Positions 1 to 8,271 of a stretch of 12,553 nucleotides of DNA are shown piece by piece; position 1 is the stretch's first letter; the number at the start of each line of letters is the position of its first letter. The stretch covers positions 1 to 12,553 of the forward strand of contig JAFTCS010000050.1 in assembly GCA_017454565.1 (NCBI GenBank). The letters run 5' to 3'. The notes under the pieces are model-generated. The model was not told where the DNA came from. It was given only the letters and a program-made list of their open reading frames with translations, and did not search any database. Both the position numbers and the translations under genes were made by a program. This DNA is from Clostridia bacterium. GTDB taxonomy: Bacteria; Bacillota; Clostridia; Oscillospirales; Acutalibacteraceae.

Positions 1-241
1 ATCACTTTATTTTAACGGTTCCTGTCTGAAACAGATAATCTCCTGTTGTTTTCCGATGAAATAGATATCTTATTATATTATACACTATTATATTGAAATA
101 TGGAAGTATTTTTTGGCATATTACAGGAAGAAATTGTTACAATGCGGAAGTATCCGACCGTTTTTCTGTGAAAATCATGTGCATAAACATGAAAAAAGTC
201 TGAAATACACGATTAATTATCCGGTTTATTCTATTTTTTGG
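1..241. other. Non-coding region left of the glgP promoter
   Basis: This AT-rich stretch has no open frame on either strand that resembles a protein. It holds a likely minus-strand promoter box (76-87) and a short inverted repeat at 175-192 (TCATGT, six-base loop, ACATGA). The repeat is followed by an A-run on one strand and four T on the other, too weak to call a terminator. A purine-rich AGGAG lies on the minus strand near position 20, but no start codon sits at a suitable distance inside the window, so the leftward gene presumably begins outside it. Confidence 0.5.
76..87 (-). promoter_or_regulatory. Putative leftward promoter -10 region
   Basis: On the minus strand this reads TAGTGTATAATA, containing a perfect TATAAT. 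The same 12 bases surround the -10 of the glgP and fba promoters. The hexamer 17 bases upstream is a poor -35 match, so the call rests on the -10 and its shared flank. It would drive a gene leaving the window to the left. Confidence 0.4.
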
Positions 242-270
242 TTGAAATTTCAAAAGCTATAGTGTATAAT
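242..270 (+). promoter_or_regulatory. glgP promoter (sigma-A type)
   Basis: TTGAAA at 242-247 and TATAAT at 265-270 are separated by exactly 17 bases. Transcription should begin near 277, giving a leader of roughly 96 bases before the glgP ATG. The -35 lies inside a perfect 12-base palindrome (TTGAAATTTCAA, 242-253), which could be a regulator site, though an AT-rich palindrome of this size can arise by chance. Confidence 0.75.
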
Positions 271-372
271 AGTCTTTGATTTCTTTCAAAACAATAAGGG
301 TCTGCCGACACGGAAAAGCATGGCCTGCTGCAAAGATTTCATTTTCGCCTACAAAAGGAAAGGGGTATTTTT

Positions 373-2781
373 ATGTCAAAGTCAAAAATGACTCCGAGCG
401 AAGCAAGAGAGCTTATAATAGCAAAGCTTTCTCACAATTTCGGCGTATCTCCCGCCGACGCTACGGATGAACATTACTACAAGGCTGTCGCTCTGGTGCT
501 CAGAGACATCATGCGTACACAGCATAAGAAATTTGCTGCCGCTTCGATCAAGGAAAATTCAAAAACGGTTTACTATCTCTGCATGGAATTCCTCATGGGT
601 CGTTCACTCAAGAACGATCTTTACAACCTCGGTCTTGAAGAGACCATGGCCAAGGCTCTCAAAAGCCTTGATATAAAGATCGAAAACATATACGAATGCG
701 AGCCTGATGCCGGTCTGGGCAACGGCGGTCTGGGCCGTCTGGCTGCCTGCTTCCTTGACGGACTCGCAACACAGAAATATTCCGCTATGGGCTATTCTCT
801 GCGCTATGAGTTCGGCATTTTCAGACAGAAGCTGGTCGAGGGCTGGCAGACAGAGCTTCCTGATTTCTGGCTGCCCGGCGGTTCGGTGTGGCTCCAGCCG
901 CATCCTGAAAAGGCCATCCCTGTTTATTTTGACGGACACATCAAGGAGTCCTGGGACGGCGACCACCACTCCATCGAGTTAGAGAACCCCACAAAGGTAA
1001 TCGCTACTCCCTATGACATGCTTGTTCCCGGCTACGGCGGCGAGGGCATCAACAGACTCAGACTCTGGGCTTCGTCATCAGACAATTTCGACATGAAACT
1101 CTTTAACTCCGGCGACTATGTAAGAGCTATGGAGCAGAAGGCACTTGCGGAGAGCATTACAAGGGTGCTTTATCCTGAGGACAACCATTCCGAGGGCAAG
1201 AGCCTGCGTCTCAGCCAGCAGTATTTCCTGGTTTCCGCTACGGTACAGGATATCATCAGGCGTCACCTGAGAAATCACAATACTCTGGACAACCTGCCGG
1301 ATGTTGTTTCTATCCACCTGAACGATACTCACCCTGTTCTTGCCGTTCCGGAGCTTATGAGGATCATGCTTGATGAGTGCGGCTATGACTGGGACAAGAC
1401 CTGGGACATTGTAACACGCACCATAGCATACACCAACCACACCGTTATGAGCGAAGCTCTTGAATGCTGGCAGGTAGATATGTTCTCCAGAAAGCTGCCC
1501 CGTATCTATCAGATCGTTGAAGAGATCAACAGACGTTTCTGCGAGAAGATGCAGAAAATGGGCGTTGACGGATGGAAGATCGGCAAGATGGCTGTTATCA
1601 ATGACGGTATAGTCAGAATGGCTAACCTTGCGGTTATCGCAAGCCACTCTGTAAACGGCGTGTCCATGCTCCACAGCGAGATACTCAAGGACACCGTATT
1701 CAGCGATTTCTATTCGGTAACACCCGAGAAATTCAAGAACGTGACCAACGGCATTGCCCACAGACGCTGGCTCAACCAGTCAAACCCGGGACTTGCCGCT
1801 CTTATAACAGACCTTATCGGCGACCAGTTCATTAAAGACGCCAACGCTCTTGAGGGTCTCATGTCGTACAAGAACGATGCCGCCGTACTTGAAAAGCTTG
1901 GCGCTATCAAAAAGCAGAACAAGGAGCGCATGGTAAAGTACATCAAGGATCACAACGGAATTATCGTTGACCCTGATTCCATTTTCGACGTACAGGTAAA
2001 GCGTCTGCATGAGTACAAGCGTCAGCTTATGAATGCCCTGCACATATTCAGCACCTACCAGTGGCTGCGCGACAACCCCGACGCCGACTATGTTCCTAAG
2101 ACATACATCTTCGGCGCAAAAGCTGCTCCCGGATACTATTTTGCAAAGCAGATCATTCAGTTCATAGTTGAGCTTGCCAACAAGATCAACAACGACCCCC
2201 GCGTAAACAAGAAGCTGAAGGTCGTATATCTTGAGGACTACCGCGTATCCGTTGCCGAGAAGCTCATTCCTGCCGCCGAGATCAGCGAGCAGATCTCTCT
2301 TGCCGGCACAGAGGCTTCCGGTACAAGCAACATGAAGTTTATGATAAACGGCGCCATCACACTTGGCACTCTCGACGGCGCAAACGTAGAGATACACAAT
2401 GCCGTAGGCGACGACAACGCACTTATCTTCGGCATGACCACGCCCGAAGTCAACCAGCTTCTCCGTCAGGGCTACTACCCGTCGGTACCCTACAACAACA
2501 ACCATATCATCAGGGCTGCCGTTGACGGCATTCGTTCAGAGTTCGGACCTCATTTCGAGGACATATTCATGTCACTCTCCACGAAAGACCCGTACATGGT
2601 GCTTGCAGACTTTGCTGACTATTCTACCATCCAGCAGAAGGCTTCAAAGCTCTATCTTGACACCCAGACATGGAACCGCATGTCACTGGTCAACATTGCA
2701 AAGGCAGGACGCTTTGCATCCGACCGCTCTATCCGTGACTACGCAGAGACCATCTGGGGCAGCAAGCCTGTTACACTCTGA
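373..2781 (+). CDS. glgP: Glycogen/alpha-glucan phosphorylase
   Basis: A cytoplasmic PLP enzyme that cleaves terminal alpha-1,4-glucosyl units of glycogen or maltodextrin with phosphate, giving glucose-1-phosphate. At 802 residues it is the usual length for family GT35. Visible signatures are DAGLGNGGLGRLAACFLD (112-129), HLNDTHP (315-321), the VKRLHEYKRQ segment (542-551) and the cofactor site EASGTSNMKF, whose Lys655 should form the Schiff base with PLP. The start is supported by a strong AAGGAAAGGGG ending seven bases before the ATG. It is monocistronic, with its own promoter at 242-270 and a GC-rich terminator directly behind. No other glycogen genes lie in the window. Maltodextrin phosphorylase activity cannot be excluded from sequence alone. 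Confidence 0.97.
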   Translation: MSKSKMTPSEARELIIAKLSHNFGVSPADATDEHYYKAVALVLRDIMRTQHKKFAAASIKENSKTVYYLCMEFLMGRSLKNDLYNLGLEETMAKALKSLDIKIENIYECEPDAGLGNGGLGRLAACFLDGLATQKYSAMGYSLRYEFGIFRQKLVEGWQTELPDFWLPGGSVWLQPHPEKAIPVYFDGHIKESWDGDHHSIELENPTKVIATPYDMLVPGYGGEGINRLRLWASSSDNFDMKLFNSGDYVRAMEQKALAESITRVLYPEDNHSEGKSLRLSQQYFLVSATVQDIIRRHLRNHNTLDNLPDVVSIHLNDTHPVLAVPELMRIMLDECGYDWDKTWDIVTRTIAYTNHTVMSEALECWQVDMFSRKLPRIYQIVEEINRRFCEKMQKMGVDGWKIGKMAVINDGIVRMANLAVIASHSVNGVSMLHSEILKDTVFSDFYSVTPEKFKNVTNGIAHRRWLNQSNPGLAALITDLIGDQFIKDANALEGLMSYKNDAAVLEKLGAIKKQNKERMVKYIKDHNGIIVDPDSIFDVQVKRLHEYKRQLMNALHIFSTYQWLRDNPDADYVPKTYIFGAKAAPGYYFAKQIIQFIVELANKINNDPRVNKKLKVVYLEDYRVSVAEKLIPAAEISEQISLAGTEASGTSNMKFMINGAITLGTLDGANVEIHNAVGDDNALIFGMTTPEVNQLLRQGYYPSVPYNNNHIIRAAVDGIRSEFGPHFEDIFMSLSTKDPYMVLADFADYSTIQQKASKLYLDTQTWNRMSLVNIAKAGRFASDRSIRDYAETIWGSKPVTL

Positions 2782-2793
2782 TAAGACCCGTTT

Positions 2794-2831
2794 CCCCCGC
2801 CGTACCATATCCCGTTCGGCGGGGGATTTTA
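2794..2831 (+). terminator. glgP intrinsic terminator
   Basis: A nine-pair GC-only stem, CCCCCGCCG (2794-2802) with CGGCGGGGG (2817-2825), has a 14-base loop and is followed by ATTTTAT. It begins 12 bases after the glgP stop codon. Confidence 0.85.
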
Positions 2832-2854
2832 TACCATTTGATAAAAACAATAAA

Positions 2855-3010
2855 GTTTCGCCAGCCTTTTCAGCGGCAAGCTGCCGCTCCCGATATAGTT
2901 TTTGAAAGTCAGCTCGTTCCAAATGTTAATTTCTTTCCAAAACCAACTCGACATCGGAGTCACTCCGCCTTGCAGGGCAAGGGCGCGGGGCTTCACCGGA
3001 TAACTCCACA
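2855..3010. repeat. Hairpin-rich intergenic segment, possible dispersed repeat
   Basis: Most of the 391-base glgP-hisS gap is GC-richer than other intergenic DNA here and holds three perfect short hairpins. These are AGCGGCA/TGCCGCT (2872-2888), CGGAGT/ACTCCG (2955-2967) and CCTTGC/GCAAGG (2968-2982). Weak open frames cross it on both strands but lack ribosome binding sites and resemble no protein. From memory, similar wording occurs between genes in Ruminococcus genomes, often called as spurious short proteins, so I infer a dispersed non-coding repeat. Only one copy is present here, so repetition is not shown directly. Confidence 0.35.
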
Positions 3011-3103
3011 CTCCACCCTATGCAGTTTTGCTATTATTATTTTGGATCGCTATAAAAAACATAATCTTTTTTGTCCTAAAGACAATTCCCGCTATAAAGA
3101 CAG

Positions 3104-3132
3104 TTGATAAAACCAAACAATTATTGTATAAT
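3104..3132 (+). promoter_or_regulatory. hisS-aspS promoter
   Basis: TTGATA (3104-3109) and TATAAT (3127-3132) have the ideal 17-base spacer. The predicted start near 3139 leaves a leader of only about 34 bases before hisS, too short for a T-box or other large riboswitch. Confidence 0.8.
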
Positions 3133-3172
3133 GAGAAAGAATAAACCGAAAGCTTGAAGGGAAGCGAAAAAA

Positions 3173-4483
3173 ATGAAGCTTATTACAAACAGAGTATACG
3201 GAGCAGAGGACATTCTGCCTGCGGACAGCTACAAATGGCAGTTCATTGAGGATATCATGCGCAAGCAGGCACAGTCCTACGGCTTCAAGGAAATAAGGAC
3301 CCCTGTGTTTGAGCACACTGAGCTTTTTGACCGCTCGGTGGGCGATACGACAGATATAGTTCAAAAGGAAATGTACACCTTTACCACTAAGGGCGGAGAC
3401 AACATTTCTCTTAAACCCGAGGGCACAGCCGGCGCTGCAAGGGCTATGCTTGAACACGGCATCTACAACGACGGATACCCCATAAAAGCATATTATCTGA
3501 CCGCATGCTACCGTTATGAAAAGAAAAATTACGGCAGACAGAGAGAGTTCCATCAGTTCGGCATGGAGGTATACGGCGCTGCCTCAGCCTTTGCGGACGC
3601 AGAGGTTATATGCGCTGCAAATTCCATCTTTGACAGACTGGGTGTGCAGAACATACAGCTGGAGCTTAACTCCATAGGCTGCCCCAACTGCCGCCCGAAA
3701 TATACTGCCGCTCTTAAAGAATATTTCGGCAGGCACAGAGTAGAACTGTGCGACACCTGCCGTTCACGTCTTGAGCGCAATCCCATGAGAATACTTGACT
3801 GCAAGAGTCCTATCTGCTCGCAGATCGCCAAGGATGCTCCCAAAGTGCTCGACTTCCTGTGCGAGGACTGCAGCACCCACTTTGAAGAGGTCAAGAGCTG
3901 TCTTGACGCCGCAAAGCTGAGATACAGAGTAAACCCTGCCATAGTAAGAGGTCTTGACTATTACACCAGAACCGTTTTTGAGTTTGTCGCAAAGGATATC
4001 GGCACGATATGCGGCGGAGGAAGATATGACGGCCTTATAGAAGAGCTTGGAGGACAGCACACTCCCTCACTGGGCTTCGGAATGGGTATGGAAAGACTTC
4101 TTCTCCTGCTCAGGGAGCAGAAGATCGAGATCCCCGAACCGCCTGTGTGCGACCTTTATGTGCTGGGCATCGGTGAGAAGGCAAAGCTCAAGGCATTCAA
4201 TATTATAGAGGGCGTTCGCAATGCTTCACTCATTGCCGAAGGCGATATCGTCGGCAGGAGCGTAAAAGCCCAGATGAAGTACGCCGACAAGATAAAAGCC
4301 CGCTTCTCAATGGTCATCGGCGACAGTGAGCTGGAAGAAAACTGTGCGAAGCTGCGCAACATGAACGGCGGCAAGGAAACTGTCGTGCCGCTGGATGAAG
4401 GCTTTTTCAACGCTTTCTTCGCAGCTTATGTCGAGGAAAGCAACTCTTCTCTGCTTGAGCAGCTCAACAGCATGAAAGGCTGA
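3173..4483 (+). CDS. hisS: Histidyl-tRNA synthetase
   Basis: A class II aminoacyl-tRNA synthetase that charges tRNA-His with histidine using ATP. At 436 residues it is normal length. Motif 1 lies near residues 40-55. LKPEGTAGAARA (80-91) and the motif 2 region with YRYEKKNYGRQREFHQFG (113-130) form the ATP site. The histidine-specific VRGLDYYTRTVFE (258-270) and CGGGRYDGL (280-288) follow, then motif 3 GFGMGMERL (301-309). An anticodon-binding domain occupies about 325-420. Between motif 2 and the histidine motif sit four Cys pairs or near-pairs (C170/C173, C193/C196, C210/C215, C230/C233), a metal-site-like insertion I recall from clostridial HisRS. The start has AAGGGAAG eight bases upstream. 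It shares a transcript with aspS, 36 bases downstream. Confidence 0.97.
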   Translation: MKLITNRVYGAEDILPADSYKWQFIEDIMRKQAQSYGFKEIRTPVFEHTELFDRSVGDTTDIVQKEMYTFTTKGGDNISLKPEGTAGAARAMLEHGIYNDGYPIKAYYLTACYRYEKKNYGRQREFHQFGMEVYGAASAFADAEVICAANSIFDRLGVQNIQLELNSIGCPNCRPKYTAALKEYFGRHRVELCDTCRSRLERNPMRILDCKSPICSQIAKDAPKVLDFLCEDCSTHFEEVKSCLDAAKLRYRVNPAIVRGLDYYTRTVFEFVAKDIGTICGGGRYDGLIEELGGQHTPSLGFGMGMERLLLLLREQKIEIPEPPVCDLYVLGIGEKAKLKAFNIIEGVRNASLIAEGDIVGRSVKAQMKYADKIKARFSMVIGDSELEENCAKLRNMNGGKETVVPLDEGFFNAFFAAYVEESNSSLLEQLNSMKG

Positions 4484-4519
4484 TCCCATAACGGATAAAA
4501 ATATAAGAAAAAGGAAGTA

Positions 4520-6310
4520 ATGACATTGGCAGAATTTTTGACAGGAATGAAGCGCACTGACTACTGCGGTACGCTCAATCCCGCACACATTGGTCAGGAG
4601 GTCGTGGTCTGCGGCTGGACTCAGCGCCAGAGAGACTTAGGACAGCTCATCTTTATCGACCTGCGCGACAGGACAGGTATCGTGCAGCTTGCTTTTGACG
4701 ATCAGACCGACAGGGCAGTATTTGAAAAGGCAGCCTCAGTCCGTTCCGAGTTCGTCCTGGGTGCCCGGGGAATCGTCAGAGAGCGCAGCTCAAAAAACAA
4801 GGATATTCCCACAGGTGACATCGAGATCGAGGTAAAGGAGCTTCGTATCCTCTCAGAAAGTGAGACCACACCCTTTGAGATCATCGACAACTGCCCGACG
4901 GCGGAGCTTACCAGACTGAAGTACCGCTATCTTGACCTCAGACGTCCCGAGCTGCAGAAGAATATGATCTTCCGCCACAAGGTGGCAAAAGTAACCCGCG
5001 ACTTCTTTGACGAGAACGGCTTCATCGAGCTTGAGACCCCCATGCTCATCAAGTCCACACCCGAGGGTGCCCGCGACTTTCTTGTTCCGTCAAGAATACA
5101 CAAGGGTTCCTTCTATGCGCTGCCCTAGTCTCCTCAGATGTACAAGCAGCTTTGCATGGTAGCAGGCTTTGACAGGTATATGCAGATAGCCCGCTGCTTC
5201 CGTGACGAGGATCTGCGCGCCGACAGACAGCCGGAGTTCACGCAGATCGACCTGGAGCTTTCTTTTGTAGATATGGAGGACATCCTTGATCTTGGTGAAA
5301 GATACATCAAGCGTCTTTTCAAGGACGTTATGGACATAGACATTCCCACACCTTTCCCCCGCTACACCTACAACGAGGTCATGGAGCGCTACGGTTCGGA
5401 CAAACCCGATACCCGCTTCGACATGGAGATCGTTGACCTCAGCGCAGAGGTAGCTTCATCCGAATTTGCCGTATTCAAGAACGCACTTGCTGGCGGCGGC
5501 TCTGTCCGTGCAGTGACCGCAAAAAATGCCGCAAAGACCTACACACGCAAGGAAATCGACAAGCTGACCGAGTTCGTAAAGGGTCTCGGAGCAAAGGGTC
5601 TTGCATGGATACGCATGACCGACGACGGTATTTCCTCCAGCTTTGCAAAGTTCATGTCTCAGGATGAAATGAACGCCATCATTGCAAAGACAGGGGCAGA
5701 AAAAGGCGACGTTGTACTGGTGGTCGCTGATGCCGATACAGGTCTTGTTCTTTCAACACTTGGCTCTGTACGTGTTGAATGTGCAAAGAAGCTTGATCTC
5801 ATCAGGCCCGGCTATAATTTCCTCTGGGTGGTCAAATTCCCGTTCTTCGAGTTTGACAAGGAAAGCGGCGAGTGGATAGCCATGCACCATCCCTTTACCT
5901 CACCCACAGACGACTGCCTTGACAAGCTTGACGGCGACAAGGGACAGGTATATGCAAAGGCTTATGATATGGTCCTCAACGGTACCGAGCTTTCGTCCGG
6001 CTCTATACGTATAACCAATCCCGAGCTGCAGAAGAAAATGTTTTCAATGCTCGGCCTTTCCGATGAAGAAGCCTACAGGAAGTTCGGCTTCCTGATGGAC
6101 GCCTTCAAGTTCGGCGCACCGCCTCACGGCGGCATGGGTATCGGTCTTGACCGCCTTGTGATGCAGATGCTCGGCGCGCCTACCCTGCGTGATGTTGTAC
6201 TCTTCCCGAAGGTTCAGAACGCAAGCGAGCCGATGACCAACGCTCCCGCAGACGTTGACCCGCAGCAGCTCACCGACCTCGGCATAGGCATTATCAAAAC
6301 CGAAAGCTGA
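4520..6310 (+). pseudogene. aspS: Aspartyl-tRNA synthetase gene interrupted by in-frame TAG at codon 203
   Basis: Class II synthetase that charges tRNA-Asp. Read through, it is 596 residues, full bacterial length. An N-terminal OB-fold anticodon domain covers about 1-105. Motif 1 lies near 165-195, motif 2 RCFRDEDLRADRQPEFTQ at 225-242, a GAD-type insert near 300-420, and motif 3 GIGLDRL near 540-546. The TAG at 5126-5128 falls in FYALP-stop-SPQ, where the family has Gln, one base from CAG. The frame continues unchanged, and the downstream half has no ribosome binding site before its first ATG (5138). A 202-residue product would lack most of the catalytic domain. AAGGAAG (4511-4517) sits only two bases before the 4520 ATG but eight before an in-frame TTG at 4526, which gives MAEFLTG and may be the true start. 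Sequencing error, mutation or suppression cannot be told apart here. Confidence 0.9.
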
Positions 6311-6351
6311 GAAATTACGTCATCTTACTGTTAGCTGAATATAAGATTTTA

Positions 6352-6381
6352 AAGGCTGTACCGCTTTGGTGCAGCCTTTTT
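6352..6381 (+). terminator. hisS-aspS operon terminator
   Basis: AAGGCTGTACC (6352-6362) pairs with GGTGCAGCCTT (6368-6378) over eleven positions with one G-U pair and a five-base loop, running into five T (6377-6381). It lies about 40 bases after the aspS stop. Confidence 0.9.
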
Positions 6382-6454
6382 GCATACATTTTACATTTTA
6401 ATAAGGTGAGAAAAATACCATTTTGAGAAAAAATTGCATTTTATACAAAAAATA

Positions 6455-6483
6455 TTGACTATCATGGCCTTATTTAGTATAAT
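6455..6483 (+). promoter_or_regulatory. Promoter of the EAL gene
   Basis: TTGACT (6455-6460) and TATAAT (6478-6483) are separated by 17 bases. The leader to the ATG is about 105 bases and AT-rich, with one weak imperfect stem (6504-6512 with 6532-6539). I saw nothing resembling a GEMM c-di-GMP riboswitch in it. Confidence 0.8.
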
Positions 6484-6593
6484 CATAATGCGGTTATTTG
6501 TAGAAAATTGCCTGTTTATATGGAATAAATTGGCATTTTGCACAGATATTTGAAAACAGCTATGATAAAGAAAGGAAAAGAAGGGTAGAGCTT

Positions 6594-8213
6594 ATGAGGA
6601 GAACAATGACTGAACAAGAGCTTCTTGCCAACTTCGATGACGCCATCCGTCTGGGGCACATTTTTATAACCTATCAGCCAAAAATAAATCACTCCACAGG
6701 ACGCATGGTCGGTGCCGAGGCCCTGATGCGCTGGTCACATCCCGAAAACGGCATGCAGTACCCATCGGACTTTATTCCCGTACTGGAAAAGAATGATCTT
6801 ATCTACCGCGCAGACCTTGCGGTTTTTGAAAATGTCTGCAAGTTCCAGCGCAAGTGTCTTGACTCCGGTATTTCGACAGTACCGATCTCTGTGAATATGT
6901 CAAGATATGATATATACCGTAAAAACTATGTCGAAGAGATCGAAAAGCTCAGGGTACAGTATGATATTCCGGTGAAATACCTGCATGTTGAAGTGACAGA
7001 GACCTCTGCCATAGGAGGTATGGAGCTGGTCTCAGGCGTACTGAAACAGCTGCATGAGTACGGCTACATAGTGGAAATGGATGATTTCGGCAGCGGATAT
7101 TCATCCCTGAACGTGCTGAAAGATCTTGCGGTGGACGTTATAAAGCTTGATATGCGCTTTCTCAGCGGCAATATCGGCGGACGAGGCGGCACTATTATCA
7201 GCGCCATAGTACAGATGGCCAAATGGCTTGGCACTCCTGTAATTGCAGAGGGCGTGGAAACGATGGAGCAGGCCGACTATATGAAGAGCATCGGCTGCAA
7301 ATACATACAGGGTTATCTGTATTCCAAACCCGTAGTTGAGGAAGAGTTCATGAAAAAGCTGCAGCAGCTTGAACATGAACCCATGACACCTGCCCTTGAC
7401 CTTATAAAAACAATGGACGCCGGCAAGTTCTGGGACCCGTCTTCAATGGAAACACTTATTTTCAACAACTTTGTCGGCGGCGCGGTAATATTTTCCTATC
7501 AGAACGGCAGAGCGGAGATCCTGAGGGTAAACAAGAAGTATGTCCGTGAGATCGGCATGAATATGCTTGAACAGGATATAATCGACTCCGACCCGCTGCA
7601 GGGTATGGACGAACACAACCGCCGTATCTATTTCGACACCCTTGACCGTGCGATCGCTTCAAATGATGAAGAGACCTGCGAGACATGGCGCACAGTCTGC
7701 TCAAAGACCTGCGGAGAGGACCGTATATGTGTGCGCAGCTTTATCCGCGTTATCGGAAAGACCGATAATCAATACCTGTTCTACGCCATGGTGCAGAACA
7801 TTACTGCCGAAAAAACACGTTTTCACGATCTGTATGAAAGTGAGCGCCGTTTCCGCTTTGCCAGCGAACAGGCCAACGTCTACGCCTGGGAAGTGGATAT
7901 CGGTACAAAAGACATGCGTCCATGCTTCCGCTGCATGCGCGACCTTAATGTTCCGCCGGTAGTGCATGATTATCCCGAACCGCTTATAGAAAACGGTTTG
8001 TTCCCGCCGGACTATGCCGAGATGTACCGCACATGGATGAATAAGCTTGAATCAGGTGAGGTCGATAATCTTGACGGCATTATCCCGCTTACTGTGGGGC
8101 GTATACCTTTCCATGTCCGCTATTCCCTTGAACGCGACGAAAACGGAAAGCCGCTTAAAGCATACGGTTCAGCCACATTAGTGGTGGATGACAAAAAAGA
8201 AGAGGAATCATAA
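6594..8213 (+). CDS. EAL-domain c-di-GMP phosphodiesterase with two C-terminal PAS-like domains
   Basis: Predicted to hydrolyse cyclic di-GMP to pGpG. The EAL domain fills residues 10-260 and keeps the catalytic set: E42 in GAEALMRW, N101 in VNMS, E133 in VEVTET, D163/D164 in DDFGSGYSSL, K184 in IKLD, E219/E222 in AEGVE and Q239 in QGYLYSKP. Activity is therefore expected. Residues about 285-405 and 418-535 each resemble a PAS fold; the first ends MVQNITAEK and the second ends in a PAC-like strand pattern. There is no GGDEF domain, signal peptide or membrane segment, so it should be a soluble cytoplasmic sensor-enzyme. The start follows GGAAAAGAAGGG; an in-frame ATG at 6606 is an alternative. 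It is monocistronic between its own promoter and terminator. The sensed ligand is unknown. Confidence 0.9.
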   Translation: MRRTMTEQELLANFDDAIRLGHIFITYQPKINHSTGRMVGAEALMRWSHPENGMQYPSDFIPVLEKNDLIYRADLAVFENVCKFQRKCLDSGISTVPISVNMSRYDIYRKNYVEEIEKLRVQYDIPVKYLHVEVTETSAIGGMELVSGVLKQLHEYGYIVEMDDFGSGYSSLNVLKDLAVDVIKLDMRFLSGNIGGRGGTIISAIVQMAKWLGTPVIAEGVETMEQADYMKSIGCKYIQGYLYSKPVVEEEFMKKLQQLEHEPMTPALDLIKTMDAGKFWDPSSMETLIFNNFVGGAVIFSYQNGRAEILRVNKKYVREIGMNMLEQDIIDSDPLQGMDEHNRRIYFDTLDRAIASNDEETCETWRTVCSKTCGEDRICVRSFIRVIGKTDNQYLFYAMVQNITAEKTRFHDLYESERRFRFASEQANVYAWEVDIGTKDMRPCFRCMRDLNVPPVVHDYPEPLIENGLFPPDYAEMYRTWMNKLESGEVDNLDGIIPLTVGRIPFHVRYSLERDENGKPLKAYGSATLVVDDKKEEES

Positions 8214-8217
8214 TAAT

Positions 8218-8265
8218 AACGGTTCTGCCTATCGGAGATCACCGATAATGCAGAACCGTTTTTTT
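8218..8265 (+). terminator. Terminator of the EAL gene
   Basis: AACGGTTCTGC (8218-8228) pairs perfectly with GCAGAACCGTT (8250-8260), followed by a T-run to 8265. A second nested stem inside the loop (TATCGG with CCGATA) makes a tall two-tier hairpin. It starts five bases after the stop codon. Confidence 0.92.
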
Positions 8266-8271
8266 GCGCAC

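Noticed and set aside
175..192. TCATGT/ACATGA inverted repeat
   Set aside because: Six AT-rich pairs with only four T on one side; too weak for a terminator, and no regulator match is recognised.
276..470. 64-codon frame overlapping the start of glgP
   Set aside because: It uses a non-ATG start with no ribosome site and mostly overlaps glgP in another frame; it resembles no family.
1078..2505. Long antisense frames (227 and 241 codons) opposite glgP
   Set aside because: Shadows of the biased codon use of glgP, with no ribosome sites or recognisable domains.
2829..3107. Short open frames on both strands of the glgP-hisS gap
   Set aside because: No ribosome site. The frames coincide with the hairpin-rich segment and fit a spurious product of a non-coding repeat.
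5138..6310. A separate 390-residue synthetase gene starting at the ATG after the aspS stop
   Set aside because: No ribosome site precedes the ATG, and the sequence is the direct continuation of AspRS in the same frame.
6484..6593. Possible c-di-GMP riboswitch upstream of the EAL gene
   Set aside because: No GEMM-like conserved core is seen, and the only stem is AT-rich with a mismatch and a 19-base loop.
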